From assembly GCA_027946365.1 (NCBI GenBank), contig JAPEUQ010000003.1, positions 3,782,001 through 3,846,000 on the forward strand: a DNA stretch of 64,000 nt. The letters are read 5' to 3'. Each line of letters opens with the position of its first letter. Position 1 is the first letter of the stretch. A model generated the notes under the pieces. The model was given only the letters and a program-made list of their open reading frames with translations, was not told the origin of the DNA and searched no databases. Position numbers and translations under genes: made by a program. This document shows, piece after piece, positions 34,176 through 44,858 of the stretch. Source of the stretch: Kalmusia sp. IMI 367209 (lineage: Eukaryota > Ascomycota > Dothideomycetes > Pleosporales > Didymosphaeriaceae).

Positions 34176-36693
34176 TCATATCAAGGATACCACTGTTTGC
34201 GAACCCAGTAGCAGCCAGCTGAATCTTTTCGTTAGGCTGGTCGCATCATCATACGAAATTCCTCTGGCTGGTAAGGGGGAACAATTGCATGAAAAGGTGC
34301 CTATCCGTTGAGCGCCGTTGGCGGCCAGCTGGACAACTAAACCGCCAATTGCCCGCGCCGTATTCACGTTTCCAATCCCCCATTCGACGATTGGTACCCA
34401 TTTGACTAACGATAAAGCCCATACATTTTTGCTTATAGTCTCGGTGTCTGAGTTCGCCCTTTCAGAGAGATGATCGAGCTGAATATCGATAGCGCCATCG
34501 TTCTTGGTAGTTCTTCGCCGTAAATTGGCAGTCTTTCCGTCTGCGCCGAGAGTAATAGGCTGTAGCCATCCACGGATGACCAGTTTAGTACTCTTGAGTC
34601 TCCCGTACGGCACTATATTGTGCACAAGTTCTGTGTCGCACTCCAGTACCTGTGCGATAGGCTTCCCTGCTGGATGTTCGAAGAAGAAAGGCCACATGTC
34701 GACTTGACCGTTCACTGAGGTCCAAGACCAAGTGGGATGGTGGGCAGAATCATCGTTAAGTGGCCTGAAGGCTGTAGCTGGGTCAGAAACCCGCCACAGC
34801 AGCTGAGGTAAGAGATACTTCTTCCAGAGCCCGGCAACGTACTTATCGTTACCTAAAGATCCCGCAACTTCAGCGATGGCAGCGAGAGCAGGAAGTTTGT
34901 CGGTATTGTAGGAAAGCCGGCGGCTCGTGAACTCCTCCACAATCGCCTTCCAGATATGAGGAAATTGGGCAAAATCTTCCGCGTAGCACGATGAAGGTGC
35001 TCTGATCAGTGCCCATGTAGACAATACAACCTGCTTTGCCTGGTCTCCAAGTTCTTGTAAATTTTTATGCCCACAATGGAGAGACCATCGCTTTACCCAT
35101 GTTTGGATCATTTCATAGATTCCCTCTGCCGCTTGTTGGTCAAGTTCACCATTCTTTAGTTTCCCTATCTCGGCCACGAGTCGACATAACACCATGTCCA
35201 AGATGAGTTTTTCTAGTGGATTCTTGTCAAAATCGGACTGAGGCCGCTCTGTAATCGAATCGAGCAGCATGGGCATCATATATAATACAGTTTCAAACTG
35301 TACAAGCTGCTCTGGTGATGTTGGAAGCTCGACTTGTTGAATTCTAGCGTCTTTCTTCTTGGGCGCGCAGAGGACGCTGTGCGTTCTCTTCCACTGACGG
35401 CGGTCCATCCGGTTTCCGAGCGAGTATTGATCACCGCAGTGCAGAGTTTTCGAGCCACAGATACAAAACAGCTGGACAGAGCCGTACACAAGAATACGTG
35501 GTGCTAGGAAGTGTTCCTGCATTGTCCATGCCCTTGAGTGAATAGGATCCTTCGTGAAACCTCTCATCGAGTTTTTGACAAGGCCTACCGTACCGATAGG
35601 GCCATCTATTCCTGCCGCCGTCCGGTATGGCAGATATATTGGGCCCGTACCTTTGATGACGGAAGTGAGCTTCCTGTCGCCAAGGAAACCGTCTCTGGAA
35701 TCCGAAGCACAAGCTGCCGAGATAGTAAAGTAGGCATTGCGATAGACGTCAACCATGGTGGCGAGCTGCGCTGCAACGTCATCTGGATCATCCTGCACAA
35801 TGCACAAAGCATCCACCCAAAGATAAGCGATTCCAAGTTCCCGTGTCACATTTATAGCGTCTATGATTGTTTGTGGTAGGTTTTCTAAGGGTAGGGCAAC
35901 CAGATGTGATGCCAGCGTAGCTTTAGTGGTTTTATAGTCGGGTTCATAGCCCCAGCAATAGCTAAGAGCTACATATGGCGCAATGGTGCCATTTGTGGCA
36001 TGCACATGAGGGGCAGTTGGATTCTCTTTTGATGAGACCGCGATCACACGCGTGGGTAATTGACTGTTTCCGAGTTTAACACAATCCGGGTGTGACACGT
36101 CGCAAGTCGATAGAAATTGCCGAGCAATTCCAAGGGCTCTTTGAGATGCGACGTCTGGCGAGGGAAACCGATCCGATATGTGTTCCGCAGCCGCATCATC
36201 TTGAAAATTTTAGCCATTGCTTGTCATGAGATCTGCAATTCAGACTCTTTTTCTTTTCCGCTCTGATAATAGCAAAATGGTTTCAAGGGAGGCACTTACC
36301 TGGACTAGCAAGAAACTTATATGTAAGAAGATTTCGTTCCCCTCCACTATATGCTCTGAAACCTATTATTGCGGGCTTCTTCATATCCATGCGCACTCGT
36401 AATCGGAGTTCATCAATATCTCCAGTCTCGTTCGGTTTTTTTAATTTAGAAAACTGATCGTGAAAACGTTCCTGCAGCGCGCGACAAAGTGGACAGCCAT
36501 CTTCCGCTGATCTCTTCAAGTCTCCACGAGAGTAAGCCCATGTGCATAGCTCTACCCCGACATTTTCAGAAGGCATAAGGTGAGCTGCATCTTCTCGCAT
36601 GAGCAATGAGCGACATTGCTCACACGTTGCGGGATCAACCCTGCGCTCCATATCCTCATGTGTCAACAACAAATTACGCGAAAGCCAGACCAT
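34176..36693 (-). CDS. HET domain protein with N-terminal CxxC pairs, HET-4 of window
   Basis: Two exons on the minus strand, 36693-36300 and 36199-34176, with a 100-nt GTAAGT-CAAG intron; 806 codons (805 aa). An in-frame stop lies just upstream of the ATG. Exon 1 carries CEQC and CPLCRAL, the paired cysteines typical of this HET class. Exon 2 has the HET domain with intact blocks: PYVALSYCWGYE (205-216), LGIAYLWVDALCIVQDD (253-269) and VYRNAYFTISAACASDSRDG. The later blocks SRAWTMQEHFLAPRIL and HPTWSWTSVNGQVD are also conserved. Predicted role in non-self recognition or programmed cell death. All signature residues are present, in contrast to its convergent neighbour at 31460-33772. Confidence 0.9.
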
Positions 36694-37951
36694 ATGTAAG
36701 AGGAAGCGTGGACCTTTTGTCGTATCAAATTATTTGGTTGAGGGCTTGTATCGCCGCTTTAAGACGGGTGCTGACTGCGGCTATTCACACTGAGCTAGGC
36801 AAGGAAAAAGCAAAAAGGAATACGAAGAATGCGATCACAACCTAATCGTCTACTCCACTTTCTGCTCAGAAAGCCTCAGACTTCATTAAAATCAAGGTAC
36901 TATACATGGATGGTTTGCATCCTTCATGCAAGTTACTGCTAAATGTTCTACTGTGACTAATTTATCTACAGCAATGATGTATTCATTGAGGTTCGCTCGC
37001 AGTAAATTGCTCTAGCCTGCTTTGATTATATAACTGGCTTTTATACCTTTTTCAGCAGTCCTATAAAATTTGGTAAAAATGAGTTGTTTCCGCTATTTTT
37101 AGCACTCTTCTTGGTATTGATACCTGTGGGGAGTAGTGGTAAGGGGATAGTCGATAAGGAATGTTACGGCCTAGGCAAGCGAGTGTACAAGGTACATCGC
37201 ACGACATTGGGCAGGATAACGTACAGGCCTACCGATTTTATAGAGAGCAGTACATCGACACGAACGTTGCTGTGTTCGGGGGGAAGTTGCGATTGGACAA
37301 AATGGCCACGGCGCCCCCATATCATTTGCTATATAATTACGTCTATGTAATACTACAAGCACATACGACCATAGGACCTTGAGAACAGAGCTTCCCGTTC
37401 GCTCAGCTGTACTTAAGCAGGGTACCGGTGGATTAGTAGTTAGGTCGGTGACGACTAGCGAATACCCGCTGTTGTATGTTTTTTTTTTTCGTGGAGCACC
37501 TTTTTTATCTACAGTAATCCTTTGATGAAAGGGGTAGCCATGGAGTTGACGCGCGCCTGTATCAACGCAGTACGTGTGAATAGTAGGGCTAGGTTACTGT
37601 AAGAATGAGGACTATTGATGAAGTTGTTAGCTTACAGCAAGAACCAAGTTGAGGAGAAATGGTTTGAGCAAGTCGAGTCACATTCTTCTGGATCCCAATA
37701 TTGCTCATTCAATGAACATGTAATAGTAGTCTATCAAGTCTATTCGACGCCTTTGAACGCCTCACTTTTCGTCTGTCCTTCTGACACGTGCTCGAGTGGA
37801 TGCTGTACGACATAATCCCCTTCCATTACCTCCTCTACCCGCAGCTGGTCACCGAATCCGCCAGTCACGATGGTGCTAAAGAGCCGCCGAAGCTTGCTTA
37901 GTTGGTCAACGAATGGAGCAATGATTACTCCTCAGATGTCTCCTTCGCCCT
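36694..37951. other. Intergenic region, no supported gene
   Basis: Upstream sequence of the HET gene and 3' flank of the mannitol dehydrogenase. AT-leaning, with a poly-T run near 37480. Small frames at 37084-37382 overlap in two phases and are not protein-like. Confidence 0.45.
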
Positions 37952-39719
37952 TCAATACACCGCAGCCAGCTTCCAGATATCGTTGAGCTTGGCCGCGAGG
38001 CGCTTCTTCTCAAGCGTGAGATCAATAACCTGCTGCCTAAGGTTGTTGATCTCCTCCTCCTGCATCCTCTTCGTGAAGTCCTCTCTTGTCCTTGACGACT
38101 CGCGTGTATGTACACCACTAACCGAGCCGCTAGAGCCCGCAAGCGAGATCCTGTCATCCTCAGGGACATCGACGTACTTCTCGAGGGTCTTGCGTGCGCC
38201 TCTCCGATCGAGCGTTCGCATTGCGATGGTGATCTCGCGGACGAAACGGCCATCGTAGCGCAGATCGTCGCCGAAGAGATTCTGCACGCCGAGCAAGGCA
38301 TTCGGGCTGGCACCACCCTCTCGAGCTAGAGCTTGCAGTTCTTTTGCCATGGGGTCGTCGATCTTGTAGTCCTTACCGTTCTCGTCGGTGCCGGAGAGGT
38401 ATCGGAACCATGCGGCGACGCACAGTGTAAGGCGCCCGATCGGCCCTCTGGACTCGATTTGCTCGGCGATGGAAGGAATAATGAACTGCGGCATCTTACC
38501 CGAACCGCCAAGGCAGATACGGGCCACCTCATCTTTCAATGTGGGGTTGGAGAAGCGCGAGCGGAGGGTGTCGATGTAGTCGTCGATGTCGACGCCAGGG
38601 ATCTGTGGGAGGAGGGGCTTGACCTCGAGGTGCATGAGGTCATTGATATATTGGGCGAAGAGCGGGGACGCGATGACTTCGTGGACGTAGGTAAAGCCGG
38701 CGAGGTAGGCGAGGAAAGCCCTAGCAACTGGTTAGCTCTGGAGTCCAGGTTTCTCTTGGGATGGTGACTTACATAGCAGCATGCCCTCCGTTCAACAGCC
38801 TCAGCTTCATCAATTCAAACTGCTCTACATCTCTGACAGTTGGTACAACCTGTACGCCCACATTCTCAAATGCTGGTCTGCCATCACTGAAGTTGTCCTC
38901 GAGCACCCACTGCATGAATGGCTCTGTAACGACAGGCCAGGCATCCTCGACACCGAACTCCTTCTTCAAAGCCTCCTTGTCTTCATCCACTGTTCGTGGC
39001 GTGATTCTGTCCACCATGCTGTTCGGGAAGGCTCCGTTTTCGGAGAGCCATGCAGCCATATTGGAATCCTTGAGACGTGCGAATGCAAGCAGCATGTTAC
39101 GGCTGATGTGTCCATTTTTCTGCATATTGTCGCAAGACATAACAGTGAAAGGCTTCAGACCCGCCTTGTACCGCCGTGTCAGTGCAGCGGTCAGATAACC
39201 GTAGATTGTTCGGGGTGGTCCATCGCCTGCGAGGTCCAATACTATGTTTGGATCTGATACATCGAGCTCATGTGTGTTCTCGTTGTAGTAATAACCAGAC
39301 TCGGTGATGGTCATGGACACGATGTGCGTATCCTGGTGTGCCATCTTCTCGATCACAGCCTCTTCATTTCCCGGTGCGAAGATATAGTCGGAAATGGAAC
39401 CGATGACGTGTGCAGAGCTTCCTCCAGCGGAACGCTCGATAACGGTGTAGAGATAGTCTTGCGGTGACAATGCATCTCGCATAGCGGCGTCGAAGGGAGT
39501 GAGTCCGACACCACAAATGGACCAGTCATTGGCTGAGAATTTTGAGAGGAGGCGGTCGACGTAGACGGCAAGATGAGCCCGGTGGAAACCACCAACACCG
39601 ACGTGGACGATACCATGTTTGAGATCTGATCGGTTGTAATTAGGTGATGTCTCGACCTGCGAGAATTTTGGGAGGTTGGCGTTGCTGAGCCTCAGCACGG
39701 CATCTGTGCTGTGTGGCAT
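37952..39719 (-). CDS. Mannitol 2-dehydrogenase with C-terminal coiled-coil extension
   Basis: Two exons on the minus strand, 39719-38773 and 38720-37952, with a 52-nt intron; 572 codons (571 aa). Catalyses NAD-dependent interconversion of mannitol and fructose (EC 1.1.1.67) in the cytosol. Evidence: the N-terminal nucleotide-binding IVHVGVGGFHRAHLAVYVD, the family signature FPNSMVDRITPRT, and the polyol-dehydrogenase catalytic set Lys305, Asn310 and His313 in MKLRLLNGGHAAM, which abuts the splice site. The catalytic part ends near residue 500, as in the about 502-aa Aspergillus enzyme. Some 70 residues follow: a Ser/Gly-rich linker (LAGSSGSVSGVHTRESS), then a Glu/Lys/Leu-rich helix (EEEINNLRQQVIDLTLEKK) with heptad-like spacing. 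This tail is not usual and might drive oligomerisation or location (inference). Confidence 0.9.
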
Positions 39720-41302
39720 TTTCTCTCTGGATAGGTGCGAAAAACAAGAGGAGAGGAGAGGGTATGGGTATCAAAGACGAAAACTGAGAGTGGACTGGAG
39801 GAGAATGCGGATAGAGAGAATGGAGGAAAACAGCTATTGCGGGCAGCGCTTTTTGAGGGGCACAACAGTGGAGCACAGCACGGCCCTGGAGTAACGATTA
39901 GTGTGGTTCTTGCTCAGCTTCAGAAATTTCTAGAGGGTCCAGATTTTTGTGGGTTCAAGCTGATCTTTGACGGCCACTAGTCAGATAGTGCGTCGCGACC
40001 CTTCCGCCAAGTATCGTGGACTTCCGGAACTGGGGTCACGGGCAACGGGCGGAGTCCACATTGGAGTCTGGCGTACCGCTTTTGTGGAGTTGATTACCGT
40101 CTTTGCATCACAAAGCATGTCTTCCATGGCGTTTGGAGTGGCATTTATGCTCAGAGGGCCGCTGAAGCTATCAGTTTCAGCGCGCCCTCGTGCGACCGGG
40201 GAACTTCGCTTACGACTACTTTCTGATGGCTCGAACGGGGAGGCGGCAGGCGAGCGGTCTAGTTGATGAGGAGAGTCATACTCCGTATTGTGCAATCCTC
40301 TTGCTTTGGTATAGCCCCCAACTTTCACTATCTACCTCTCTCGATGCGATGCATTGATAAAACAGTGACACCGCGCGGAGTGGCGGCAAGGCCGTCAGGT
40401 TTGGAGTGCCCTTTCAATGGACATTTCTCGGACATGGTCTACCGAGTACAATGGATCGAAATGCTCGTCGCGCGTGTCTCTACCGTACAATGAAGTGCCA
40501 GGCGGTCAGAAAATTTCGGATGCTGAAAATATGTTGACGCTAAGATAAGCGCAAAGATATCGGAGATATCGGCTGCCTGTATGGCGGAATCCTCCCCCAC
40601 GCCCAATCAACCTTCCTTAAATCTCATTGTGCTCAGGAGGCGGAGCGTCGCCTTCATGTGAAAAATACAACAGCCCAGGTGACTGTGTCGCCCGTCCGGA
40701 TCCGTACCCAGGAATGCTCGGAATGCCTAAGTGCATAAGCCCAAGTGCAGTGGGTCTCGGCCAACGCCAGTGCATACGGTGGATATTCGCGGAGCCTCAA
40801 TATATAAGCGAAAACTCAACGAGGACTTCGGTACTCCGCATCTGGCACTCCACGATCCTTGGCGCAGGGAAGGTGATCACATGGGGTGGGCGCGAGCGTG
40901 GCTGAGCAACTGGAAGCTCCAGATTATTGCAAGCCTGTCGGTCACAATACCGAGCAAAGGGCCGAAAGCTGGGATAGCTCGTGGCATGTGGGAAAGCTGT
41001 GGAAAAAGGGGGTCCGCTCTAGCGTTGCTTACATGATAGCGCTCTTTTCACCCTCCACTGAGACAATGCTGCACGACTTGCTAACTTGTAGCATGGGATA
41101 TCCATCTAGCAATCTCGCTGCATATCTGACAAGTAGCAAGTATCTTTGCCTTCTAGAGATTGGGAACATCTTTCATATTCTTTCAGGTTACGCTTTCCGA
41201 CCAACGCTACGGAGATGACCTTCTCCAGTACACGTATCTATAAGAATGTACTAGAGTTCTTGGAACTGGACTCTGAAAGATTTCATTTACCTCTACAATG
41301 AT
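39720..41302. other. Intergenic region between mannitol dehydrogenase and carboxylesterase
   Basis: Promoter of the mannitol dehydrogenase at the left and 3' flank of the carboxylesterase at the right. Short overlapping frames only. I see no convincing gene or RNA. Confidence 0.45.
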
Positions 41303-42781
41303 TTACTCGCAAACAGCATCAAACTCTTCCGCACTACCGACCTCCACCGTCCCTTCTTCCCTCCCTAGCAACACCAACGTATCCTTCCCTTGTACATATC
41401 TCGGCCATCCGTACCCCTCCAATCCCCCGACCGGATCCTTCGCAAAAGCAGCCCACGCCCCCTGCATCCACTTACTCAACTCCTTCTCCCTCTCAGTATC
41501 CTCCCCACTCAACGAACTCGTCCCAAACACAACCGGGATCTCTGCTGCGTGGTACGCCCCCAGCCACGGCAGCGGGTTCAGATTCGGAAACTCGCCGAAG
41601 TACCGGTAGCGATATACAGGCAGGCCGAAGCCGGCGCGGAAGTTAGACGACACGGCAGCAGGGCAGGAGAAGACAGAGTTAGTAAGTGTATCGAGCGTAG
41701 TCTGGTTGGGAGCCGCGGCGCTGAAGGGGGAGTAAAGGGAGGCCCATTCGTTTTCAGTGGTGCCGATGATCGCAGGTAGCTTGGCGACCAAACCGCGCGC
41801 TCTCCGCGACGAGAAATTTGAAAAGATTGTTTCTTCGTCTGCAGAAGCACCAAAACCGAGGCTACGGCCGCCGTTCGCCGTTGCGTTGTATGTCTCGTAA
41901 ACGGCGAGGATCGTGTCTGAGTCGGTGGACTGCATACACGCGAGTTCTTCGTCCTTCGTGAGGTTGCCGCATCCGACTTGTCCGGCTACGTAAGTGAAGT
42001 TACTTGTTCCCTGACTGTATGTTACATCGTTATCTCCTACAGCGCCGGACTGAATGATGAGGCCGTTAACGAGCGGATCGTTCCACCACGCGTACGAGAA
42101 GAAATCTGTTGAACTAGCGCCCGCAGACTGTCCGAAGAGCGTCATGCGCTTTGCATCGCCGCCAAAGGCGTAAATGTTATTGTATAGCCATTCAACTGCG
42201 GCCCTTTGGTCCAGCAAGCCGACGTTGTGGTGTCTTCCGTCCAAAGCGGCAGCAGCAGGAAATCCGAAGATGTTGACGCGGTAGTTGATGCTCACCAGAA
42301 TAATGTTCTGGTTCTCCACGAAAGAAGTACCGTCGTAATTAGGCGCTGAGGAACCGCCGCTGAGCAGTGCGCCACCAGGGATCCATATCATTACCGGGAG
42401 GAGCTCGCAATTTGTTAAATTGGTGGCTCGTGGTGTCCAGATGTTTAGGTTGAGGCAGTCTTCGCTTTGGCCAGAGTTCGGACGTTGCGCCGGGAGGTAG
42501 TCACCAAGGCTTGGTGCACCCGTGTCGTATTGAAGGCACGACGGTCCGAAGGATGTTGCGTTGTGAAGCGTCGTGTAAGGCTTTTTGGTCACCGGCGGAC
42601 GAAAGCGATTGCTGCCAACAGGTGGTTCAGCGTACGGGATACCGGCGAAGCGACGAACGTTCTCAGAGGCGAGAGAGCCATGGATGGAGAACGATGGTGT
42701 TCGTATGTGAAGATCATCGTGGTGTTGAGACGACACTAACGTCGATAGTTGGACAATCTGCCACAGAAAGTATAGTTTCAT
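41303..42781 (-). CDS. Secreted type B carboxylesterase/lipase
   Basis: Single exon of 492 residues. The ATG at 42781 is chosen because it directly precedes a signal peptide (MKLYFLWQIVQLSTLVSS). It is an alpha/beta hydrolase of the type B carboxylesterase family (PF00135). Seen: the start block RRFAGIPYAEPPVGSNRF, EDCLNLNIWTP, the oxyanion-hole region MIWIPGGALLSGG, FGGDAKRMTLFGQSAG with nucleophile Ser219, an acidic candidate in GTTENEW (about 343-345) and His411 in LGAYHAAEIPVVFG. It would cleave carboxylic esters outside the cell; substrate unknown. It is somewhat shorter than the usual 530-560 residues, the loss lying between the nucleophile and the acid. Several N-glycosylation sites (NxS/T) support secretion. 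Confidence 0.9.
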   Translation of the reverse strand: MKLYFLWQIVQLSTLVSSQHHDDLHIRTPSFSIHGSLASENVRRFAGIPYAEPPVGSNRFRPPVTKKPYTTLHNATSFGPSCLQYDTGAPSLGDYLPAQRPNSGQSEDCLNLNIWTPRATNLTNCELLPVMIWIPGGALLSGGSSAPNYDGTSFVENQNIILVSINYRVNIFGFPAAAALDGRHHNVGLLDQRAAVEWLYNNIYAFGGDAKRMTLFGQSAGASSTDFFSYAWWNDPLVNGLIIQSGAVGDNDVTYSQGTSNFTYVAGQVGCGNLTKDEELACMQSTDSDTILAVYETYNATANGGRSLGFGASADEETIFSNFSSRRARGLVAKLPAIIGTTENEWASLYSPFSAAAPNQTTLDTLTNSVFSCPAAVSSNFRAGFGLPVYRYRYFGEFPNLNPLPWLGAYHAAEIPVVFGTSSLSGEDTEREKELSKWMQGAWAAFAKDPVGGLEGYGWPRYVQGKDTLVLLGREEGTVEVGSAEEFDAVCE

Positions 42782-43769
42782 GATGGGCTCTGTTCGGTAG
42801 CTTCGTCGCACAGCTATGTTAAGAAGCCTGTGATGAACATTTGAACACTTCTCTACCAACGGATAATGTATACGTCAATTGCGTTCAAGGAGCTCAAATC
42901 AGAGGTCAGTGCCTCTGTATACCCCAGGTTTCCCCACAGAACCCCGCAAGACCAATAGACATAATTCTCACAAACTCAGAAGTTTGCGTGCTGTACCTGG
43001 CATGAATGATTTCAAAGAGAGTTAAAGCTCTGGCTAATGAATCATTAGCTCGGAAAAAGAACACCGGGAGATTTGGGGAACTCGAAATGAACATCACTTG
43101 AGAACAAAAGACTAGTATGACTGTATCACTGTGTTACTAGTCTTTTGTGTACGTCCGTAGGCATTTGAGCCCTTAGCATCCCGAGGAGGAAATTGTAGAG
43201 TCGAGGGCCATGTTTGAATAGCCATGGATCTACCACATATTTGATGCATCCTCCCGCTCCTCATTATGCACAGTCAAGTTGTTACTAAGAATTTCAGAAT
43301 GCACAGACGCATCAGCTCCTGGTTCATTATGTCTTCTCATTCTCTTCTGGATATTCTAGGTTTGCATCTTCCGTACAAGCTACGCTAGCATACCACGATG
43401 AAATTTCGTGCTTTTAAGATGGTACCAGTAGAATATCAACAGTTCAGTGATCTCGCGGGACATAAACGAAAATAAACATATCTAGCAACCTATGTAACAT
43501 GTGGAAAGGAAAGCCTATGTTAAAACATACATCGCACCGCCCATCTCCACTATCGATAAGCACGTGCCCCACTACCCGCGCCACATCCATCCCGCGCCAC
43601 ACCTCCATCCGAGGCCAGAAAAATATCTCGACCGCAACCAGCCTCCATCTTCCACATCACAACGCACCACTCCGACCGTACACGTCCACACCACCTGTTT
43701 ACCTGCGCAACTCCACGCGCCCACATCCTCGCACACTCGTACCTCCCACGACCCTACGCCACCGCCAAA
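42782..43769. other. Divergent promoter region (carboxylesterase / RPB12)
   Basis: About 1 kb without a gene. The last 200 bp before the RPB12 ATG are strongly CA/CT-rich on the plus strand, as in promoters of constitutively expressed fungal genes. Confidence 0.5.
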
Positions 43770-44049
43770 ATGTCCGGCTACCAGCCCAACAGCGCGCAAA
43801 CCACCTCCGCCTCAACCATCGACATCCACTCACGCGCCGTGACCTACACGTGCGGCGACTGCGACGGCGACGTGACGCTCAAGCGCGGTGAACCGATCCG
43901 GTGCCGCGGCTGCGGGCACCGCGTGCTGTACAAGAAGCGGACGAACCGGTGAGTCTGGGCACTTTTGCCTGCGTGTACGCGGGAAGGGAGAAGAGGAATG
44001 TGAGATGCTGACGAAGAGATCTAGCATGGTGCAATTTGAGGCGCGCTGA
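43770..44049 (+). CDS. RPB12: RNA polymerase I/II/III subunit RPB12 (RPABC4)
   Basis: Two exons, 43770-43948 and 44025-44049, with a 76-nt GTGAGT-TAG intron; 68 codons (67 aa). This is the smallest subunit shared by the three nuclear RNA polymerases. It has a single zinc ribbon: YTCGDCDGDV and IRCRGCGHRVLYKKRTNR give the four ligands as CxxC-13-CxxC. The 25-nt last exon adds MVQFEAR, identical in pattern to the C-terminus of other eukaryotic RPB12 proteins, and so fixes the splice sites. The first 20 residues are a variable polar tail, normal in length. The ATG context CCAAAATG is good. Confidence 0.93.
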
Positions 44050-44858
44050 AGGAACGAAAGAGTCTAGATCTGGGTCTGGGTCTAGTACGGGGTCGAGTTG
44101 GCGGACGATAAGCGATGTGTGACGGACGGCACGGCATGACAGAAGTCTGCGTGTACAGGACATGAAGTATCTGCCATGGCTGGCAAGTGAGACGGGCAAG
44201 GAGTTTTTGGACGGGACGAATTTGGATTCTATAGCGATATCACAGCATGCATGGCAGGGCCGGGCATGACACTTTCCATGCATACATTGCACAAATGCTA
44301 CATTACCAGCGAACTTATGATTCCACTGGCACATATCCCTCTATTCATGCATGCTGTTTCTTATCACGGAGCTCGAAAACCTCGCTCGTGCAGCCTATAC
44401 TTCTCGGACAGGCGAAACAAAATGTATACCAGTGAACCCCCTGCCCCGCCCCCGCCCCGCCCAAGTCCAACCGCGTCTTGAAATCCATGAGAACATGATG
44501 CTCACTGCACCGATGTACCGCACAGGAGAGACACAAGGCGAGAACTCCATAGGAATATTGCAACAAAGTCAACAGCATATTCGACGTTTCGACGACGCCC
44601 ACGGCATCAACATATGCATTTGTCTTGTAGAAATGGGTCCCAGACTCCTCCAACAGCCCACTCCATTCGATGAACGAGACTCGCAAAGCGAGTAACATGA
44701 ATAAGAAAGTTCAGACCCCGTCCAGCGATGAGATGAATGACGATCAGAGCGCCAGAAAATGTCTTTGTATTTTTCGATCCGAACGTGCATGTCCAACAAA
44801 AGCTCGCTTCGCTCATAGCACATGCCGTCGTAGCCAGCCAGCAGCGGACTCTGGGTAT
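44050..44858. other. Convergent intergenic region, no supported gene
   Basis: Lies between the RPB12 stop and the kinase stop and presumably carries both 3' UTRs. A C-rich tract (CCCCGCCCCCGCCCCGCCC) sits near 44447-44465. Frames here overlap on both strands and are not protein-like. Confidence 0.5.
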
